The notes: a model not told the origin generated them from the sequence alone. A stretch of 64,000 nucleotides of DNA from Deinococcus apachensis DSM 19763 (GCF_000381345.1 NZ_KB906398.1:186001-250000), one strand, 5' to 3'; counted from the stretch's first letter, positions 36,885 to 52,821 are shown. Numbers and translations are program-made.

Positions 36885-37718
36885 ATGAGGACCCTCAGCG
36901 ACCGGCGGGCGCCCTGGCGGGTCACCCTCGGCAACGTCATCTTCAACAACGACACCCCGGCGGGGCGGGTCTTTGACCTCGTGCTGATCGTGCTCATCCT
37001 GGGCAGCATCCTGGTCGTGATGCTGGACAGCGTCCGCCCCATCCAGGCGAGGTACGGGAGCGTGCTCAACCGCGCGGAGTGGATTCTCACGCTGCTGTTC
37101 ACCACGGAGTACGTGCTGCGGCTGATCTCGGCCCGGCACGCCTCGCACTACGCCCGCAGCTTCTTCGGGGTCGTGGACCTGCTGTCCATCCTGCCGGGGT
37201 ACCTGGCCCTGCTCCTGCCGGGGGCCGAGACCCTCCTGATCATCCGCGTGCTGCGGATACTGAGGATTTTCCGCATCCTTAAGCTCGCCCGCTACCTCAG
37301 CGAGGCGAACGTGCTGACGGAGGCGATTCGCGCCAGCGCCGCCAAGATCACGGTCTTCCTGGTGGTCGTCCTCTCGCTCGTCACGGTCATCGGCGCGCTG
37401 ATGTACCTGATCGAGGGGCCGGAGCACGGCTACACCAGCATCCCGACGAGCATCTACTGGGCCATCGTGACCCTGACGACCGTGGGCTACGGGGACATCG
37501 CGCCGAAAACGCCGCTGGGCAAGGGGCTGGCCTCGCTCGCCATGATCCTGGGCTACGGCATCCTGGCCGTTCCCACCGGTATCGTGACGGTCAACCTGGC
37601 CCGCGCGCAGGACCGACGGCAGCAGCAGCGCACCTGCCCCCGCTGCGGGCTCGACCGGCACGACCCGGACGCCCGCTACTGCAAACGCTGCGGGGAAACC
37701 CTGCCCGCATCCCCCTGA
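36885..37718 (+). CDS. Voltage-gated K+ channel with C-terminal zinc ribbon
   Basis: This 277-residue six-helix channel has S4 sensor LRILRIFRILKLARY at about residues 123-137, with Arg or Lys every third position. The filter is TVGYGDIAPKTP at 199-210, and S6 contains VPTGIVTVNLA. After residue 250 comes a rubredoxin-like zinc ribbon with CPRCG and YCKRCG. It is similar to Kv-type ion transporters of many bacteria. The 3' end overlaps the convergent downstream gene by 43 bases, which is where the zinc-ribbon tail is encoded. Confidence 0.9.
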   Translation: MRTLSDRRAPWRVTLGNVIFNNDTPAGRVFDLVLIVLILGSILVVMLDSVRPIQARYGSVLNRAEWILTLLFTTEYVLRLISARHASHYARSFFGVVDLLSILPGYLALLLPGAETLLIIRVLRILRIFRILKLARYLSEANVLTEAIRASAAKITVFLVVVLSLVTVIGALMYLIEGPEHGYTSIPTSIYWAIVTLTTVGYGDIAPKTPLGKGLASLAMILGYGILAVPTGIVTVNLARAQDRRQQQRTCPRCGLDRHDPDARYCKRCGETLPASP

Positions 37719-38404
37719 GCCGGGGACGAGAGCCCCCGCCACCAGATCTCGGCCAGCTCTCCCGCTGCCGCCTCCGCCCGGGCTTCCTCCCCGCGGCCCA
37801 GGGCGAGCAGGGCGGCGACGCGGGCGGGGCTGCGCGGCAGGCTGCGGCCCAGCGCCTTGGCCCCCGTGCGGCCCGCCTTGTCCGCACTGCCCAGCGCGGC
37901 CTGGGTATGCGCCAGGACCGCCATCAGGTGCGCGTCGGCCTCCTGCCCGGTGAGTTCGGCGACCTTGAGGCCCTCGGCCAGCGTCCGCAGCGCCGCGCGG
38001 GGGTCAGACGGCAACAGGAGTTCCCCGAGCAGGGTCACGGCGGCCACGAGTGCCCCGGCGTCCCCTTCGGACCGGGCGAGTGTTCGGGCGTGCCAGGCCA
38101 GGGTGGCGGCGTCCCCAGAGCCCTGCCACGCGGCACGAGCCCGCAAAAGGGCAGGCCGGGCGGTATCTGGCTGATCTTGCAGGGAGACCAGGGCCACCGC
38201 CGCCTCTCCCAGCCGGAGTTGAGCGGCGGCGAGCAGGAGCGGGTCCTCAGACCACCGAACGGCGAGGCTGGGTTGCCCCAGATGCAGCGCCAGGGCGGCG
38301 GCCTCCTCGCGTTCGTCAGGGGCGGGGGTCAGCGCACGCAGGGTGGCGAGGGCGGCCGGATCGTCTCCCCGGTCCATCGCCGCCCGCACATCGGCCAATG
38401 TCAC
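37676..38404 (-). CDS. Helical-repeat (TPR-like) protein of unknown function
   Basis: This 242-residue Ala/Leu/Arg-rich protein lacks signal or membrane segments. It has helix pairs with the spacing of TPR units (AALATLRALTPAPDEREEAA, VALLALGRGEEARAEAAAG). The start is GTG 38404 with GGAG upstream. The last 14 codons overlap antisense with the end of the channel gene. No function is assigned. Confidence 0.6.
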   Translation of the reverse strand: MTLADVRAAMDRGDDPAALATLRALTPAPDEREEAAALALHLGQPSLAVRWSEDPLLLAAAQLRLGEAAVALVSLQDQPDTARPALLRARAAWQGSGDAATLAWHARTLARSEGDAGALVAAVTLLGELLLPSDPRAALRTLAEGLKVAELTGQEADAHLMAVLAHTQAALGSADKAGRTGAKALGRSLPRSPARVAALLALGRGEEARAEAAAGELAEIWWRGLSSPAQGDAGRVSPQRLQ

Positions 38405-38503
38405 GGACAGCTCCAGGGCTGGGCCGTCCAGGTACGCTCGTCATAGCCCCCAGAAGAAGCCCACATGGGGCCAGCATACCGGGCCGCGAGCTTGGCTCCC
38501 CCC

Positions 38504-38704
38504 TCAGGCGCTCAGGCCGTAGTCCAGTCCCAGGAAGCGCCACAGCGAGCGCCGGGGCACCCGCAGGCCGCTGGGGTGTTCGACCGCGCCGAGGCGGCCG
38601 TCCCGAATCCAGCGGCGGACAGTCCGTTCGTGGGTGCCGGTGAAGTCGGCGACCTCGCGGACCTTCAGGAGCTTGGGGAGCGTCTGGAACTGTTCGTTGA
38701 GCGT
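38504..38704 (-). CDS. Small helix-turn-helix (excisionase/MerR-like) DNA-binding protein
   Basis: This 66-residue protein starts at TTG 38704 with GGAGG seven bases upstream. It carries KVREVADFTGTHERTVRRWI followed by RDGRLGAVEHPSGLRVPR, a winged HTH of the HTH_17 excisionase type (helix, helix, then wing). No integrase or phage gene is near, so it is probably a chromosomal regulator. Upstream to 38973 no other gene is seen. Confidence 0.65.
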   Translation of the reverse strand, partial: TLNEQFQTLPKLLKVREVADFTGTHERTVRRWIRDGRLGAVEHPSGLRVPRRSLWRFLGLDYGLSA

Positions 38705-38973
38705 CAAGGCAAACCTCCGAAAAGCACGCGGGGCCACCTCACGGCAGCCCCGACAGCGTTCTGGGTTGTTGAGGGCAAGTGGCGCGCCCGCACCCCCGCC
38801 GCCCAGGAGCGGGAAAGGGAACGGGCGAGCAATCAGGCCGGTCAACTTGTCCAGCAGCGTACCACGCCCCCCGTCACGCGGCGGTCAAGCCTAAAGGTCC
38901 CGTTGGGGGTGGAGGGAGGGGGTAAGAAGTCAGGACTCCTCAGCGGATGAGATAAACCAGGCCTCGCGGCGTG

Positions 38974-39234
38974 TCACGACAAGCTCGGCATATCAGGGCC
39001 GCCGAGCGCGTTCCGAAGCTGCGGAAGCGTCAGCATGAACACCCGGCGTATCCTCCCGTTGAAACGGCGAAATTCGCTCCTCAAGACCTCCCAGTCGACT
39101 TCACCCATTCCAAACCCACCCGACAGGTCGTGCAATGCTTCGACCTCCTCCAGTCCTTCAAACCGCACACGTCCCGGCTGGGCATCCCTTCCTTCCTGAA
39201 TGTCCCAGCGAAAGACCTCGACCTCCCAGGTCAT
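38974..39234 (-). CDS. Hypothetical protein, 86 residues
   Basis: The frame from ATG 39234 has balanced, protein-like composition (MTWEVEVFRWDIQEG, GEVDWEVLRSEFRRFNGR, RRVFMLTLPQLRNALG) and no shadow partner on the other strand. No domain is recognised. It lies upstream of the HTH gene and downstream of the ABC exporter, on the same strand. Confidence 0.42.
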   Translation of the reverse strand: MTWEVEVFRWDIQEGRDAQPGRVRFEGLEEVEALHDLSGGFGMGEVDWEVLRSEFRRFNGRIRRVFMLTLPQLRNALGGPDMPSLS

Positions 39235-39335
39235 GCGGCGGGCCGATATGTCCTGCCGGACGGCATAGCCTCCGGCGCCAGGCCACTCCAGCCGGGAAGC
39301 GTCTACCTGTGACGTGGCTCACCCCTCGCCCAACC

Positions 39336-40124
39336 TCAACTGCTCGCGCTCGTGTAGCTTCCCACTGCCCGCAGCCAGAAGAGGCGCGTGAGGGTGAACA
39401 GTGCGGCCGCCACCAGCGGCGAGGCGACCACCAGCCCGGGCGAGAGACTGCCCGTCAGGGCCTGCGCGGGCACGGTCGTGATAAAGGCGACGGGCACGAC
39501 GAAGGTCAGGAAGGCGCGCACGGGCACCGGAAAGGCCGTGACCGGGAAGCGGGCCGCGCCGAACACGCCGTTGAACAGTTCGGAGGCGTTCTGCGTCTTT
39601 ACGAACCAGAAGGCGGTTGTGGAGAGCGCCAGCCAGATGCAGTACACGATGACGAGCGCGCAGACATAGAGCAGCGCGGCGGCCAGCACGCCGCCCGGCG
39701 TGACGCTCAGGTGCGAGGCGGCGTAGATCGTCAGCCCCGCCCCGATGAGCAGGTCGGTCACGCGCAGCACGTTGAGGTTGCGCGTGCTGATGTTGAACTG
39801 GGCGTCGATGGGCTTGAGGAGCGTAAAGTCCATGCTGCCGGTGCGGACGGCCTCGGCGATCTTGCTCATGTTGGGCTGGATGAACACGCTGATAAAGCCC
39901 TCGGTCAGCGTGAAGAGGCCCACGACGAGCAGCGCCTGGTGGAAGGACCAGCCCCCCACCTCGGTGGTGCCCGGCTGCCCGAACAGCACCGCGATCCCGA
40001 GGAGGGCGACCCCGGACTCGGCCAGGCTGGCGAGGATAGCGCCCAGAAAGTTCGCCCGGTATTCCAGTTGCGCGGCGAGCGTGGCCCCCGTGAAAAGGCG
40101 CACGAGGCGGAGGTAGCGGGTCAT
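39336..40124 (-). CDS. ABC-2 type exporter permease (DUF990-like), second subunit
   Basis: This 262-residue protein has six membrane helices. TLLKPIDAQFNISTRN is a conserved cytoplasmic loop of this ABC-2 branch. Site GGAGGTG stands before ATG 40124. With the permease and ATPase encoded just upstream it should form a heteromeric exporter. The substrate is unknown. Confidence 0.82.
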   Translation of the reverse strand: MTRYLRLVRLFTGATLAAQLEYRANFLGAILASLAESGVALLGIAVLFGQPGTTEVGGWSFHQALLVVGLFTLTEGFISVFIQPNMSKIAEAVRTGSMDFTLLKPIDAQFNISTRNLNVLRVTDLLIGAGLTIYAASHLSVTPGGVLAAALLYVCALVIVYCIWLALSTTAFWFVKTQNASELFNGVFGAARFPVTAFPVPVRAFLTFVVPVAFITTVPAQALTGSLSPGLVVASPLVAAALFTLTRLFWLRAVGSYTSASS

Positions 40125-40179
40125 GGGCACCTCCAGCAGCGAGAGGCGGTCGGGGGGGCCATCCTTGTCTGCCTCCCCC

Positions 40180-40983
40180 TCACGCCCCCACCGCCCCATA
40201 CTTCCGCAGCCCCATCCGCCACACAATCAGGCGCAGGAGCCAGAAGACGACCAGCCACCCGCTCAGCACGAGGGCACCGCGGCCCGCATCGGCGAGGTCG
40301 GCCTTGCCCGCCAGCAGTTGCGCGGGGAGGCCCAGCATGTACGGGAAGGGCGTCCAGACGGCGACCCTTTGTACCCACTCGGGGTAGAAGGCGAGCGGCG
40401 CGAACATGCCGCCTAGCGCGGCGTACACGAGCCACACGACTTCCTGAAAAGAGGTGCTCGACTCGGTCCAGAAGGCGAGCAAACCGACGGTGTATTCCCA
40501 CAGGAAGCGGGCGCTGAAGCCCAGCAGGGCGAGCCCGAAGGCCGCCAGGTACGCGGCGGGATCGGTGGAAAAGCGGGCGCCCGCCACCCAGGCGAACAGC
40601 GCGACGAGCGCCAGCAGCGCGGGAAAGCGCACCACCCGCTCGGCGGCGTGCGAGGCGTAATGCAGCCACATGGGGTCCATCGGGCGCAGCAGCTTGGGCG
40701 AGAGGAGCCCCTGCCGGATCTCCATGTCGAGTTCCCAGGCGACCCACACGACCATGAGCTGACCGACCGCCCAGGTCGAGAGGAAGTACGTGGCGAACTC
40801 GGAGGGATTGTAGCCCCGGATCTCCCCACCCGGCGCCGCCGCCGCCTGCGACATCCACACCAACATCATGACCAGGGACAGGGTGCCCGACAGCATCCAG
40901 ATGATGACCTCGGCCCGGTACTCCGTCATCTCCGCGAACCGGGTGACGAAGAGGACGCGGGCCTTGCGCCAGAGGGAAGTCAT
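40180..40983 (-). CDS. ABC-2 type exporter permease, first subunit
   Basis: This 267-residue six-helix protein shares the loop pattern of its downstream partner (GLLSPKLLRPMDPMWLHYAS), so the two are homologous. GGAGGCGCCC precedes ATG 40983. It follows the ATPase gene by 48 bases. Confidence 0.82.
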   Translation of the reverse strand: MTSLWRKARVLFVTRFAEMTEYRAEVIIWMLSGTLSLVMMLVWMSQAAAAPGGEIRGYNPSEFATYFLSTWAVGQLMVVWVAWELDMEIRQGLLSPKLLRPMDPMWLHYASHAAERVVRFPALLALVALFAWVAGARFSTDPAAYLAAFGLALLGFSARFLWEYTVGLLAFWTESSTSFQEVVWLVYAALGGMFAPLAFYPEWVQRVAVWTPFPYMLGLPAQLLAGKADLADAGRGALVLSGWLVVFWLLRLIVWRMGLRKYGAVGA

Positions 40984-41031
40984 GGGCGCCTCCGGCGAGG
41001 GCGGGAAAAGACAGGAAACCTTATCCCGGAC

Positions 41032-42039
41032 CTAGACACGCTCCGCCTCCTTCCGCCCGAACAGCTCCCCCATCACCTGCTCGATGGGCGGGTCCTCCAC
41101 CGTCAGGTCGGCCACGTCGAGGTCGGCAAGAAGCCGGGCGGCGCGCACACTCACCTCCGCGCGGGGAACGGTGAGTTCGGCGCTCAGGCCGTCCACCCGC
41201 ACGTCGCTGCCGTAACTGGCGAGTCGTGCCGAGGTGACAGGGTGCCGCAGTTGCAGCCGCACCGTCTTGCCCCCGCTGCCCCGCTCGGCGAGGCGGGCGA
41301 GGTCGCCGTCGAAGACGAGTTGACCGGCGTCGATCACCAGGATGCGGCGGGCGAGGGCGGTCACGTCGGCCATGTAGTGGCTCGTCAGGATCACGGTGGC
41401 CCCGTGGCGCTCGTTGTAGTCGCGGATAAAGGCGCGCACGCTCTCCTGCATGTTCACGTCCAGGCCGATGGTCGGCTCGTCGAGGAACAGCACCTGTGGG
41501 CGGTGGAGCAGCGCGGCGGCGAGTTCGCACTTCATCCGCTCGCCTAGGCTGAGTTTGCGGACCTGCTTTTTCAGGATGCCTTCCAGACCCAGCACCTCGG
41601 TGAACTCGGCCATCGTGGCGCGGTACTGCGCGTCGGGAATCTCGTAGATCGCCTGGTTGACGAGGAAGGAGTCGAGGGCGGGGAGGTCCCAGATGAGCTG
41701 CTGCTTCTGCCCCATCACGAGCGTGATCCGCTTCAGGAAGGCGGCCTCGCGGCGCCGGGGCTCGAAGCCCGCCACCCGCGCCTCGCCGCCCGAGGGGTGC
41801 AGCAGGCCCGAGAGCATCTTGAGGGTGGTCGTCTTCCCCGCCCCGTTCGGCCCCAGAAATCCCACGACCTCCCCGGGCGCGAGGTCAAAGGACACGCCCT
41901 TGACGGCCTCGACCTCGCGGCTCTTGCGCTTCACGAAGGACCGCAGGCTGCCCAGGAAGCCCGGCTCCTTCTCGTGGACGGCGTAACTCTTGCGAAGGTC
42001 GCGGACGCGTACGCTGGCGTCCGGGGTGGATGTGGTCAT
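41032..42039 (-). CDS. ABC transporter ATP-binding protein
   Basis: This 335-residue ATPase has Walker A GPNGAGKTTT, signature LSLGERMKCELA, Walker B VLFLDEPTIGLD and the switch His in LTSHYMADV. A C-terminal extension of about 90 residues follows the ATPase core, as in exporters of the ABC-2/DUF990 group. It powers the two permeases downstream in the same operon. Confidence 0.93.
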   Translation of the reverse strand: MTTSTPDASVRVRDLRKSYAVHEKEPGFLGSLRSFVKRKSREVEAVKGVSFDLAPGEVVGFLGPNGAGKTTTLKMLSGLLHPSGGEARVAGFEPRRREAAFLKRITLVMGQKQQLIWDLPALDSFLVNQAIYEIPDAQYRATMAEFTEVLGLEGILKKQVRKLSLGERMKCELAAALLHRPQVLFLDEPTIGLDVNMQESVRAFIRDYNERHGATVILTSHYMADVTALARRILVIDAGQLVFDGDLARLAERGSGGKTVRLQLRHPVTSARLASYGSDVRVDGLSAELTVPRAEVSVRAARLLADLDVADLTVEDPPIEQVMGELFGRKEAERV

Positions 42040-42049
42040 AGCTGGTCTC

Positions 42050-42055
42050 AGGGTA
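42050..42055 (-). promoter_or_regulatory. -10 element TACCCT of the ABC exporter operon
   Basis: TACCCT lies ten bases before ATG 42039. Confidence 0.4.
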
Positions 42056-42215
42056 CGTCAAAGCTGAAATTGAGAAATCCGAATACGCCAGATGACGTAA
42101 AGGTCAAGGGGCGGGCAGAACGGTTTAGGAGAGGGACGCTCTGGCGGTTCATTCCGTGCTTTCCGTGCCCGGCTGTTCCCCGGGCAGTCACCGGATACCA
42201 CTTCAGGCACGGGAT

Positions 42216-42221
42216 TAGGCT
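42216..42221 (+). promoter_or_regulatory. -10 element TAGGCT of the chromate transporter genes
   Basis: TAGGCT lies six bases before ATG 42228. Confidence 0.5.
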
Positions 42222-42227
42222 CCAGGT

Positions 42228-42824
42228 ATGACCCAGGCCGGAGCCGCCCTGCCCCCGGAGGATGAGCCGACGACCTCCACCCAACCTGCGCCCACGCCGC
42301 TGACCCTGGCCCGCCTGTTCGTCGGGGTGGCCCTGTCCGGGATTGGCGGCGGACTGCCCGCCCACACCCGCCGCGCCCTGCTCTCGCGTGGCTGGATGAC
42401 CGACGAGGCGTTTGCGGAGACGTTCACCCTCGCGCAACTGACGCCGGGGCCGAACGCGGTGAATCTGGCGGCGATGGTGGGGGCACGGCTGGCGGGGCGG
42501 ATGGGAGCCGTTGCCTCCGTTCTGGGAGTGCTCACGCCTGGCCTGCTCGCCATGCTGGCCGTGAGCGTGGTGACGCTGGGGCAGCCGGGGGGTCTCCCTC
42601 CCCTGCTGCAAAGCGCGTTGAAAGGGGCCGCTTGCGCCGCCCTGGCCGTGTTGCTCACCGCCGCGTTGCCCGTCGTGCGGGTGGGGTGGGGGGTGCGGGG
42701 CGGGCCGGTGGTCACCGTCCTGGTCTTCCTCGCGCTGGGGATGCTGCGGCTGGACCTGCTGCCCGTCCTGATCGTAGGGCTGGGGGCCGGACTGCTGATC
42801 CACCGTCCGGGGAGGAAGCCGTGA
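42228..42824 (+). CDS. Chromate transporter, N-type half
   Basis: This 198-residue membrane protein has one CHR domain, with the motif [19 protein letters not shown] and an early GIGGGLPAH. Full-length ChrA has two such domains. Here they are on two overlapping genes, the short-chain CHR arrangement in which two proteins pair in opposite orientation. The exported ion is chromate by family; physiological use may be sulfate-like anions. Confidence 0.85.
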   Translation: MTQAGAALPPEDEPTTSTQPAPTPLTLARLFVGVALSGIGGGLPAHTRRALLSRGWMTDEAFAETFTLAQLTPGPNAVNLAAMVGARLAGRMGAVASVLGVLTPGLLAMLAVSVVTLGQPGGLPPLLQSALKGAACAALAVLLTAALPVVRVGWGVRGGPVVTVLVFLALGMLRLDLLPVLIVGLGAGLLIHRPGRKP

Positions 42825-43336
42825 CTGACCTGTGGGAATTCTTCCTGGCCTTCGTCCGGCTGGGGCTGATCAGCTTCGGCGGCACCAACGTGGCGGAGCT
42901 GGAGCGGGTGCTGGTCCTCCACCACAGCTGGATCGACGCGCGGACGCTGGCGAATGGATTCGCGCTGGGACAACTCATGCCGGGACCGAACATGCTGGCG
43001 GTCACGCACTACGGGTACGCGGCGGCGGGACTTCCGGGAGCGCTCACCGCCACGCTGGGCTTTTACGGCCCGACCGCCCTGGTCAGCGCCACCGCCGTTC
43101 TGATCTGGCAGCGGCACAGCACCCACCCCTGGGTGGTCGCCTTTCGCAATGCCCTGCTGCCCTTCGGGGGTGGGGTGATTCTGGCGGGGGCGCTGGTGCT
43201 GGCGCGCACCTCGGTCAACTCATGGCCCGCCGCGCTGCTCGCGGGGGTCGCCTTCCTGCTGCTGTGGCGCACGCGGGTGAACAGCGCCGTGGTCGTGCTG
43301 GGGGCAGCGGTGGTGGGGGCCTTGCTGGGGCTGTAG
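42821..43336 (+). CDS. Chromate transporter, C-type half
   Basis: This 171-residue CHR-domain protein starts at GTG 42821, overlapping its partner stop as [19 protein letters not shown] and [19 protein letters not shown] are the family motifs. It should assemble with the upstream half. Confidence 0.85.
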   Translation: MTDLWEFFLAFVRLGLISFGGTNVAELERVLVLHHSWIDARTLANGFALGQLMPGPNMLAVTHYGYAAAGLPGALTATLGFYGPTALVSATAVLIWQRHSTHPWVVAFRNALLPFGGGVILAGALVLARTSVNSWPAALLAGVAFLLLWRTRVNSAVVVLGAAVVGALLGL

Positions 43337-43357
43337 GGCACCGGACGAAAGAAGGCC

Positions 43358-43426
43358 TGTCACCCTGAGCGAGGCGAAGGACCCCCACACCACGCCCAGG
43401 GACGCTTCGCTTCGCTCAGTATGACA
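43358..43426. repeat. Imperfect inverted repeat of the TGTCACCCTGAGCGA type
   Basis: TGTCACCCTGAGCGAGGCGA at one end and TCGCTTCGCTCAGTATGACA at the other are inverted copies with two or three mismatches. I recognise this short intergenic element from several bacterial phyla. It lies between two converging genes and may double as a terminator. Confidence 0.6.
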
Positions 43427-43463
43427 AGGTTTGCGTCAAGTGCTGCAGGCCATACCAGCCCGC

Positions 43464-44693
<1,230 letters not shown>

Positions 44694-44697
44694 GGCC

Positions 44698-45759
<1,062 letters not shown>

Positions 45760-45918
45760 GGGAACCTCGGAAGGGCAAGCGGGGAAGGACGGGCGAGAAG
45801 GGCCGGATAGCGAGCAGAGGTTGCCAGGGGGAAGCCGACAGGGCGTCTCCGCTTCCCGGTGGGGTGTCCTGCGGGGGGGCCGGATGTGACCCCAGGTGGG
45901 GCACAGCGCCTCCCCCGC

Positions 45919-47067
<1,149 letters not shown>

Positions 47068-47168
47068 GTCCTGATGCTCCTCCCGCCACGTGACGCGCGG
47101 GTGAGGTGGCGAAACGGTGCCGTGGCCCTGCCCTCACGCGCGTCCCAGCCGGGCCCAGGGTCCCTCTC

Positions 47169-47660
47169 TCAGCGCGGGCGGCTGCTCAGCACGACCACGT
47201 AGGCGGTGCCACGTGAGCCCTGCACCACGCTCGCCCCGGCGTGGGTGTAGCGGGGATCAGTCAGGATCGCGCAGTGGACCGGCGAATGCAGCCACCAACG
47301 TACCGCCGTCTGGGGATTCACGCCCGAGCCCAGGTAGATGATTTCGGTAACGCTCACCGCCGTGACGCCCGTGCTCGCCGCCCGGACGCGGGGTGTGCTG
47401 CCTCCCGTCCCGGTGTGGGTAATGCGCCCGCTGCTGCCCATATACCCGGCCTGAGTCCGGGCGGCGAGGGCGTGGGCTGGGCTGGCGAGGAGCGGCGCGG
47501 ACACCGGGCGGCGGCCCACGGCGGGGCAGGACACTCCCTGTGCCCGGGCCTGGTTGAGCCCCGCGAGCAGTTTCGCCTCGGCGGGAGACTGCGCCTGAGC
47601 GCTCAGGAAGGGCAGCGCGGCCAGCACGCCTGCCAGAAACGTGAGTTTGGCACGGGGCAT
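47169..47660 (-). CDS. Secreted CAP (SCP/PR1) domain protein
   Basis: This 163-residue protein has signal peptide [14 protein letters not shown] and a CAP domain: [14 protein letters not shown] at the start, GRITHTG in the middle, and [18 protein letters not shown] with HAGASVV. Two Cys (VSCPAVG and VHCAIL) may pair. CAP proteins are extracellular and of varied function. TAAGCT lies eight bases before ATG 47660. Confidence 0.82.
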   Translation of the reverse strand: MPRAKLTFLAGVLAALPFLSAQAQSPAEAKLLAGLNQARAQGVSCPAVGRRPVSAPLLASPAHALAARTQAGYMGSSGRITHTGTGGSTPRVRAASTGVTAVSVTEIIYLGSGVNPQTAVRWWLHSPVHCAILTDPRYTHAGASVVQGSRGTAYVVVLSSRPR

Positions 47661-47668
47661 GTGGGCGC

Positions 47669-47674
47669 AGCTTA
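47669..47674 (-). promoter_or_regulatory. -10 element TAAGCT of the CAP protein gene
   Basis: TAAGCT lies eight bases before ATG 47660. Confidence 0.45.
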
Positions 47675-47784
47675 ACGGAAAGGCGAAAGGGAGGGTAGAG
47701 ATTGCGTGGGGGAATCAGGGCAAGCGCAAAGTCGCAGGGGTGGCAGAGCCTCAGGTTCCTGGCAGGTCAAGGGCGGAATGGGGG

Positions 47785-47826
47785 CTCCCCTCCCAGGAGA
47801 GCTGTCCGCGAAGCGGACTGAGGGGT
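47785..47826. repeat. Short palindromic intergenic repeat
   Basis: CTCCCCTCCCAGGAGAGCTG precedes the palindrome GTCCGCGAAGCGGAC and TGAGGGGT. I recognise CCCCTCAGTCCGCTTCGC-type sequences as common short repeats. It lies in the 220-base gap between the CAP and dioxygenase genes. Confidence 0.4.
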
Positions 47827-47883
47827 TGACCGCGGCCAGCCCTGCCAAAACCCGACCTTGGGCTTGCCCTGTGGGGAACCAGC

Positions 47884-48861
47884 TTAGCGCCCGGCCGCCG
47901 CCCCGGCCTTGACCGTCAAAGGTTTCAACCCCGCCTCGATCCTCGCCCGCTGGGGTTCGAGGAAGGGTGCCAGCACCAGTGTCTCGCCCAGGTGTGCCGG
48001 GTCCTCGTCCACCGCGAAGCCGGGGCCGTCGGTGGCGAGTTCGATCAGGATGCCCTGCGGCTCGCGGTAGTAAATGGAGTGGAACCAGTGGCGGTCCACC
48101 TCGCCGCTCGTGCGGAGGCCCAGACCGCTCAGCCGCTCGTTCCAGGCGTGGTACTCGTCGTCCCGCACCCGCAGGGCGAGGTGGTGGACGCCGCCCGCAC
48201 CGGGCCGGGCCGGGGGCAGGGCGGGATCGAGCCGCAGGTGCAGTTCGGCGTGGGGGCCGCCCTCCCCCATCGCGTAGACATGGACCGTCCGCTCGGGCCT
48301 CTCCGGGTCCGGGTACGTCCCCGCTGGTTGCAGGCCGTAAACCCTCGTCAGTACCCGCTCGGTCGGGAACAGGCCGGGCAGGGTGAGCTCGGCGAGGCCG
48401 AGGCCGAGAATCTGACGTTCGGCGGGAATGGGGCTGCCCTCCCACGCCACACCCTTCGGTCCGCCCTCGACCAGGCTGAGGCGCTGGCCCTCCGGGTCAG
48501 CGAAATCGAGGTGGGGACGGCCCGCGCGGGTCACCGGTACAACCTCCAGCCCGTGCCCCCGCAGGTGCGCCGCCCACCACTCCAGGCTTCCGGGCGGCAC
48601 CCTCAGCCCCGTCCGGGTGATGGAATTGTTGCCGGGCACCTCGGGCGGCACGGACCATTCGAAAAAGGTCAGGTCGCTTCCCGGACTCCCCGCCCCATCG
48701 GCAAAGAAGAGGTGATAGGCCGTCACGTCGTCCTGGTTCACCGTCTTCTTGACCAGGCGCAGACCGAGAACGCCCGTGTAGAAGTCGAGGTTCGCCTGCG
48801 CGTTCGCTGTCACGGCGGTGACGTGGTGCAGGCCATGCGGGACGAAGGGTACGGTTGTCAT
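47884..48861 (-). CDS. VOC-type ring-cleaving dioxygenase (MhqO-like)
   Basis: This 325-residue protein has four VOC modules in two domains. HGLHHVTAVTANAQANLDFY starts the first and GGVHHLALRV the second. Metal ligands would be His in LHHVT, His in VHHLAL and Glu in ILIELATD. LVKKTVNQDD is typical of the MhqO/YkcA group of hydroquinone-linked dioxygenases. TAAGAT lies six bases before ATG 48861. Confidence 0.85.
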   Translation of the reverse strand: MTTVPFVPHGLHHVTAVTANAQANLDFYTGVLGLRLVKKTVNQDDVTAYHLFFADGAGSPGSDLTFFEWSVPPEVPGNNSITRTGLRVPPGSLEWWAAHLRGHGLEVVPVTRAGRPHLDFADPEGQRLSLVEGGPKGVAWEGSPIPAERQILGLGLAELTLPGLFPTERVLTRVYGLQPAGTYPDPERPERTVHVYAMGEGGPHAELHLRLDPALPPARPGAGGVHHLALRVRDDEYHAWNERLSGLGLRTSGEVDRHWFHSIYYREPQGILIELATDGPGFAVDEDPAHLGETLVLAPFLEPQRARIEAGLKPLTVKAGAAAGR

Positions 48862-48867
48862 ACCTCC

Positions 48868-48873
48868 ATCTTA
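48868..48873 (-). promoter_or_regulatory. -10 element TAAGAT of the dioxygenase gene
   Basis: TAAGAT lies six bases before ATG 48861. Confidence 0.45.
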
Positions 48874-48911
48874 ATCGCTTAACGTTGAACTATTATGAGT
48901 GACACACAGAA

Positions 48912-48941
48912 CCGCCCCGACCCGTCGTGAGGTCGGGGCGG
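48912..48941 (-). terminator. Terminator of the beta-oxidation operon
   Basis: CCGCCCCGACC and GGTCGGGGCGG form a perfect 11-bp stem with an 8-base loop downstream of the thiolase gene. Confidence 0.6.
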
Positions 48942-48965
48942 CTGGCCTTCAACGCCCGGTGTTCC

Positions 48966-50147
<1,182 letters not shown>

Positions 50148-50158
50148 TCGATTACTCC

Positions 50159-50581
50159 TTAAAGTTCGAAGAGACACATCACGACGCCGGATTGTTCCTC
50201 GCCCCCGGCGGAGGCATACAGGCGGCGGGCGGCAGTGTTGTCCTCCTCGGTGAGGACCCAGGCGGCCACGCAGCCCAGCATGCGGGCGTGCGCGAGCAGG
50301 GCGTCGAGCATCCGGCGGCCCAGGCCCTGCCCCTGGTAAGTGTCCGCCACACCGACCTCGTTGATGTACAGCTCGGGCGCCTTGTCCGGGTGAACGTAAT
50401 GGATGGCGGCGGCCATACCGACCACAGTTTCGCCGTCCAGCGCGACGGCCAGGTGGTGCCGGGGGTCCGAGAAGAAGGCGGCCAGCGAGTCAGGCCGGAG
50501 ATCATCGTCGAAGACCCCGGGGGCGACGTTTCGCAGCACCCCCGCTTCCCCTTCACCCAGCAGGCGCACCTGGACGGTCAT
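50159..50581 (-). CDS. GNAT family acetyltransferase
   Basis: This 140-residue protein has the GNAT acetyl-CoA loop [19 protein letters not shown] and the C-terminal [13 protein letters not shown]. It resembles AAC(3)-I-like and related small acetyltransferases; the acceptor is unknown. It sits between the two beta-oxidation genes with gaps of 4 and 11 bases. Confidence 0.82.
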   Translation of the reverse strand: MTVQVRLLGEGEAGVLRNVAPGVFDDDLRPDSLAAFFSDPRHHLAVALDGETVVGMAAAIHYVHPDKAPELYINEVGVADTYQGQGLGRRMLDALLAHARMLGCVAAWVLTEEDNTAARRLYASAGGEEQSGVVMCLFEL

Positions 50582-50585
50582 GCGC

Positions 50586-52661
<2,076 letters not shown>

Positions 52662-52821
52662 GAAGGCTGCCTCCTGGAAACGGGTGTGGGTGGACGGGGC
52701 GCAGGGACGGCCCGGTCCGGCCAGAGCGGCGGGCGGCCAGGTGGGGGTCTCCCCTCACGAGACAGACCGGCGTTCTGGTGACGTGCGCCCCATGCTTCCA
52801 CGGGAAGCGGGCCGGGTCAAA

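Noticed and set aside
48874..48892. AACGTT palindrome upstream of the dioxygenase as a regulator site
   Set aside because: Only six central bases are symmetric, and such a short palindrome is expected by chance.
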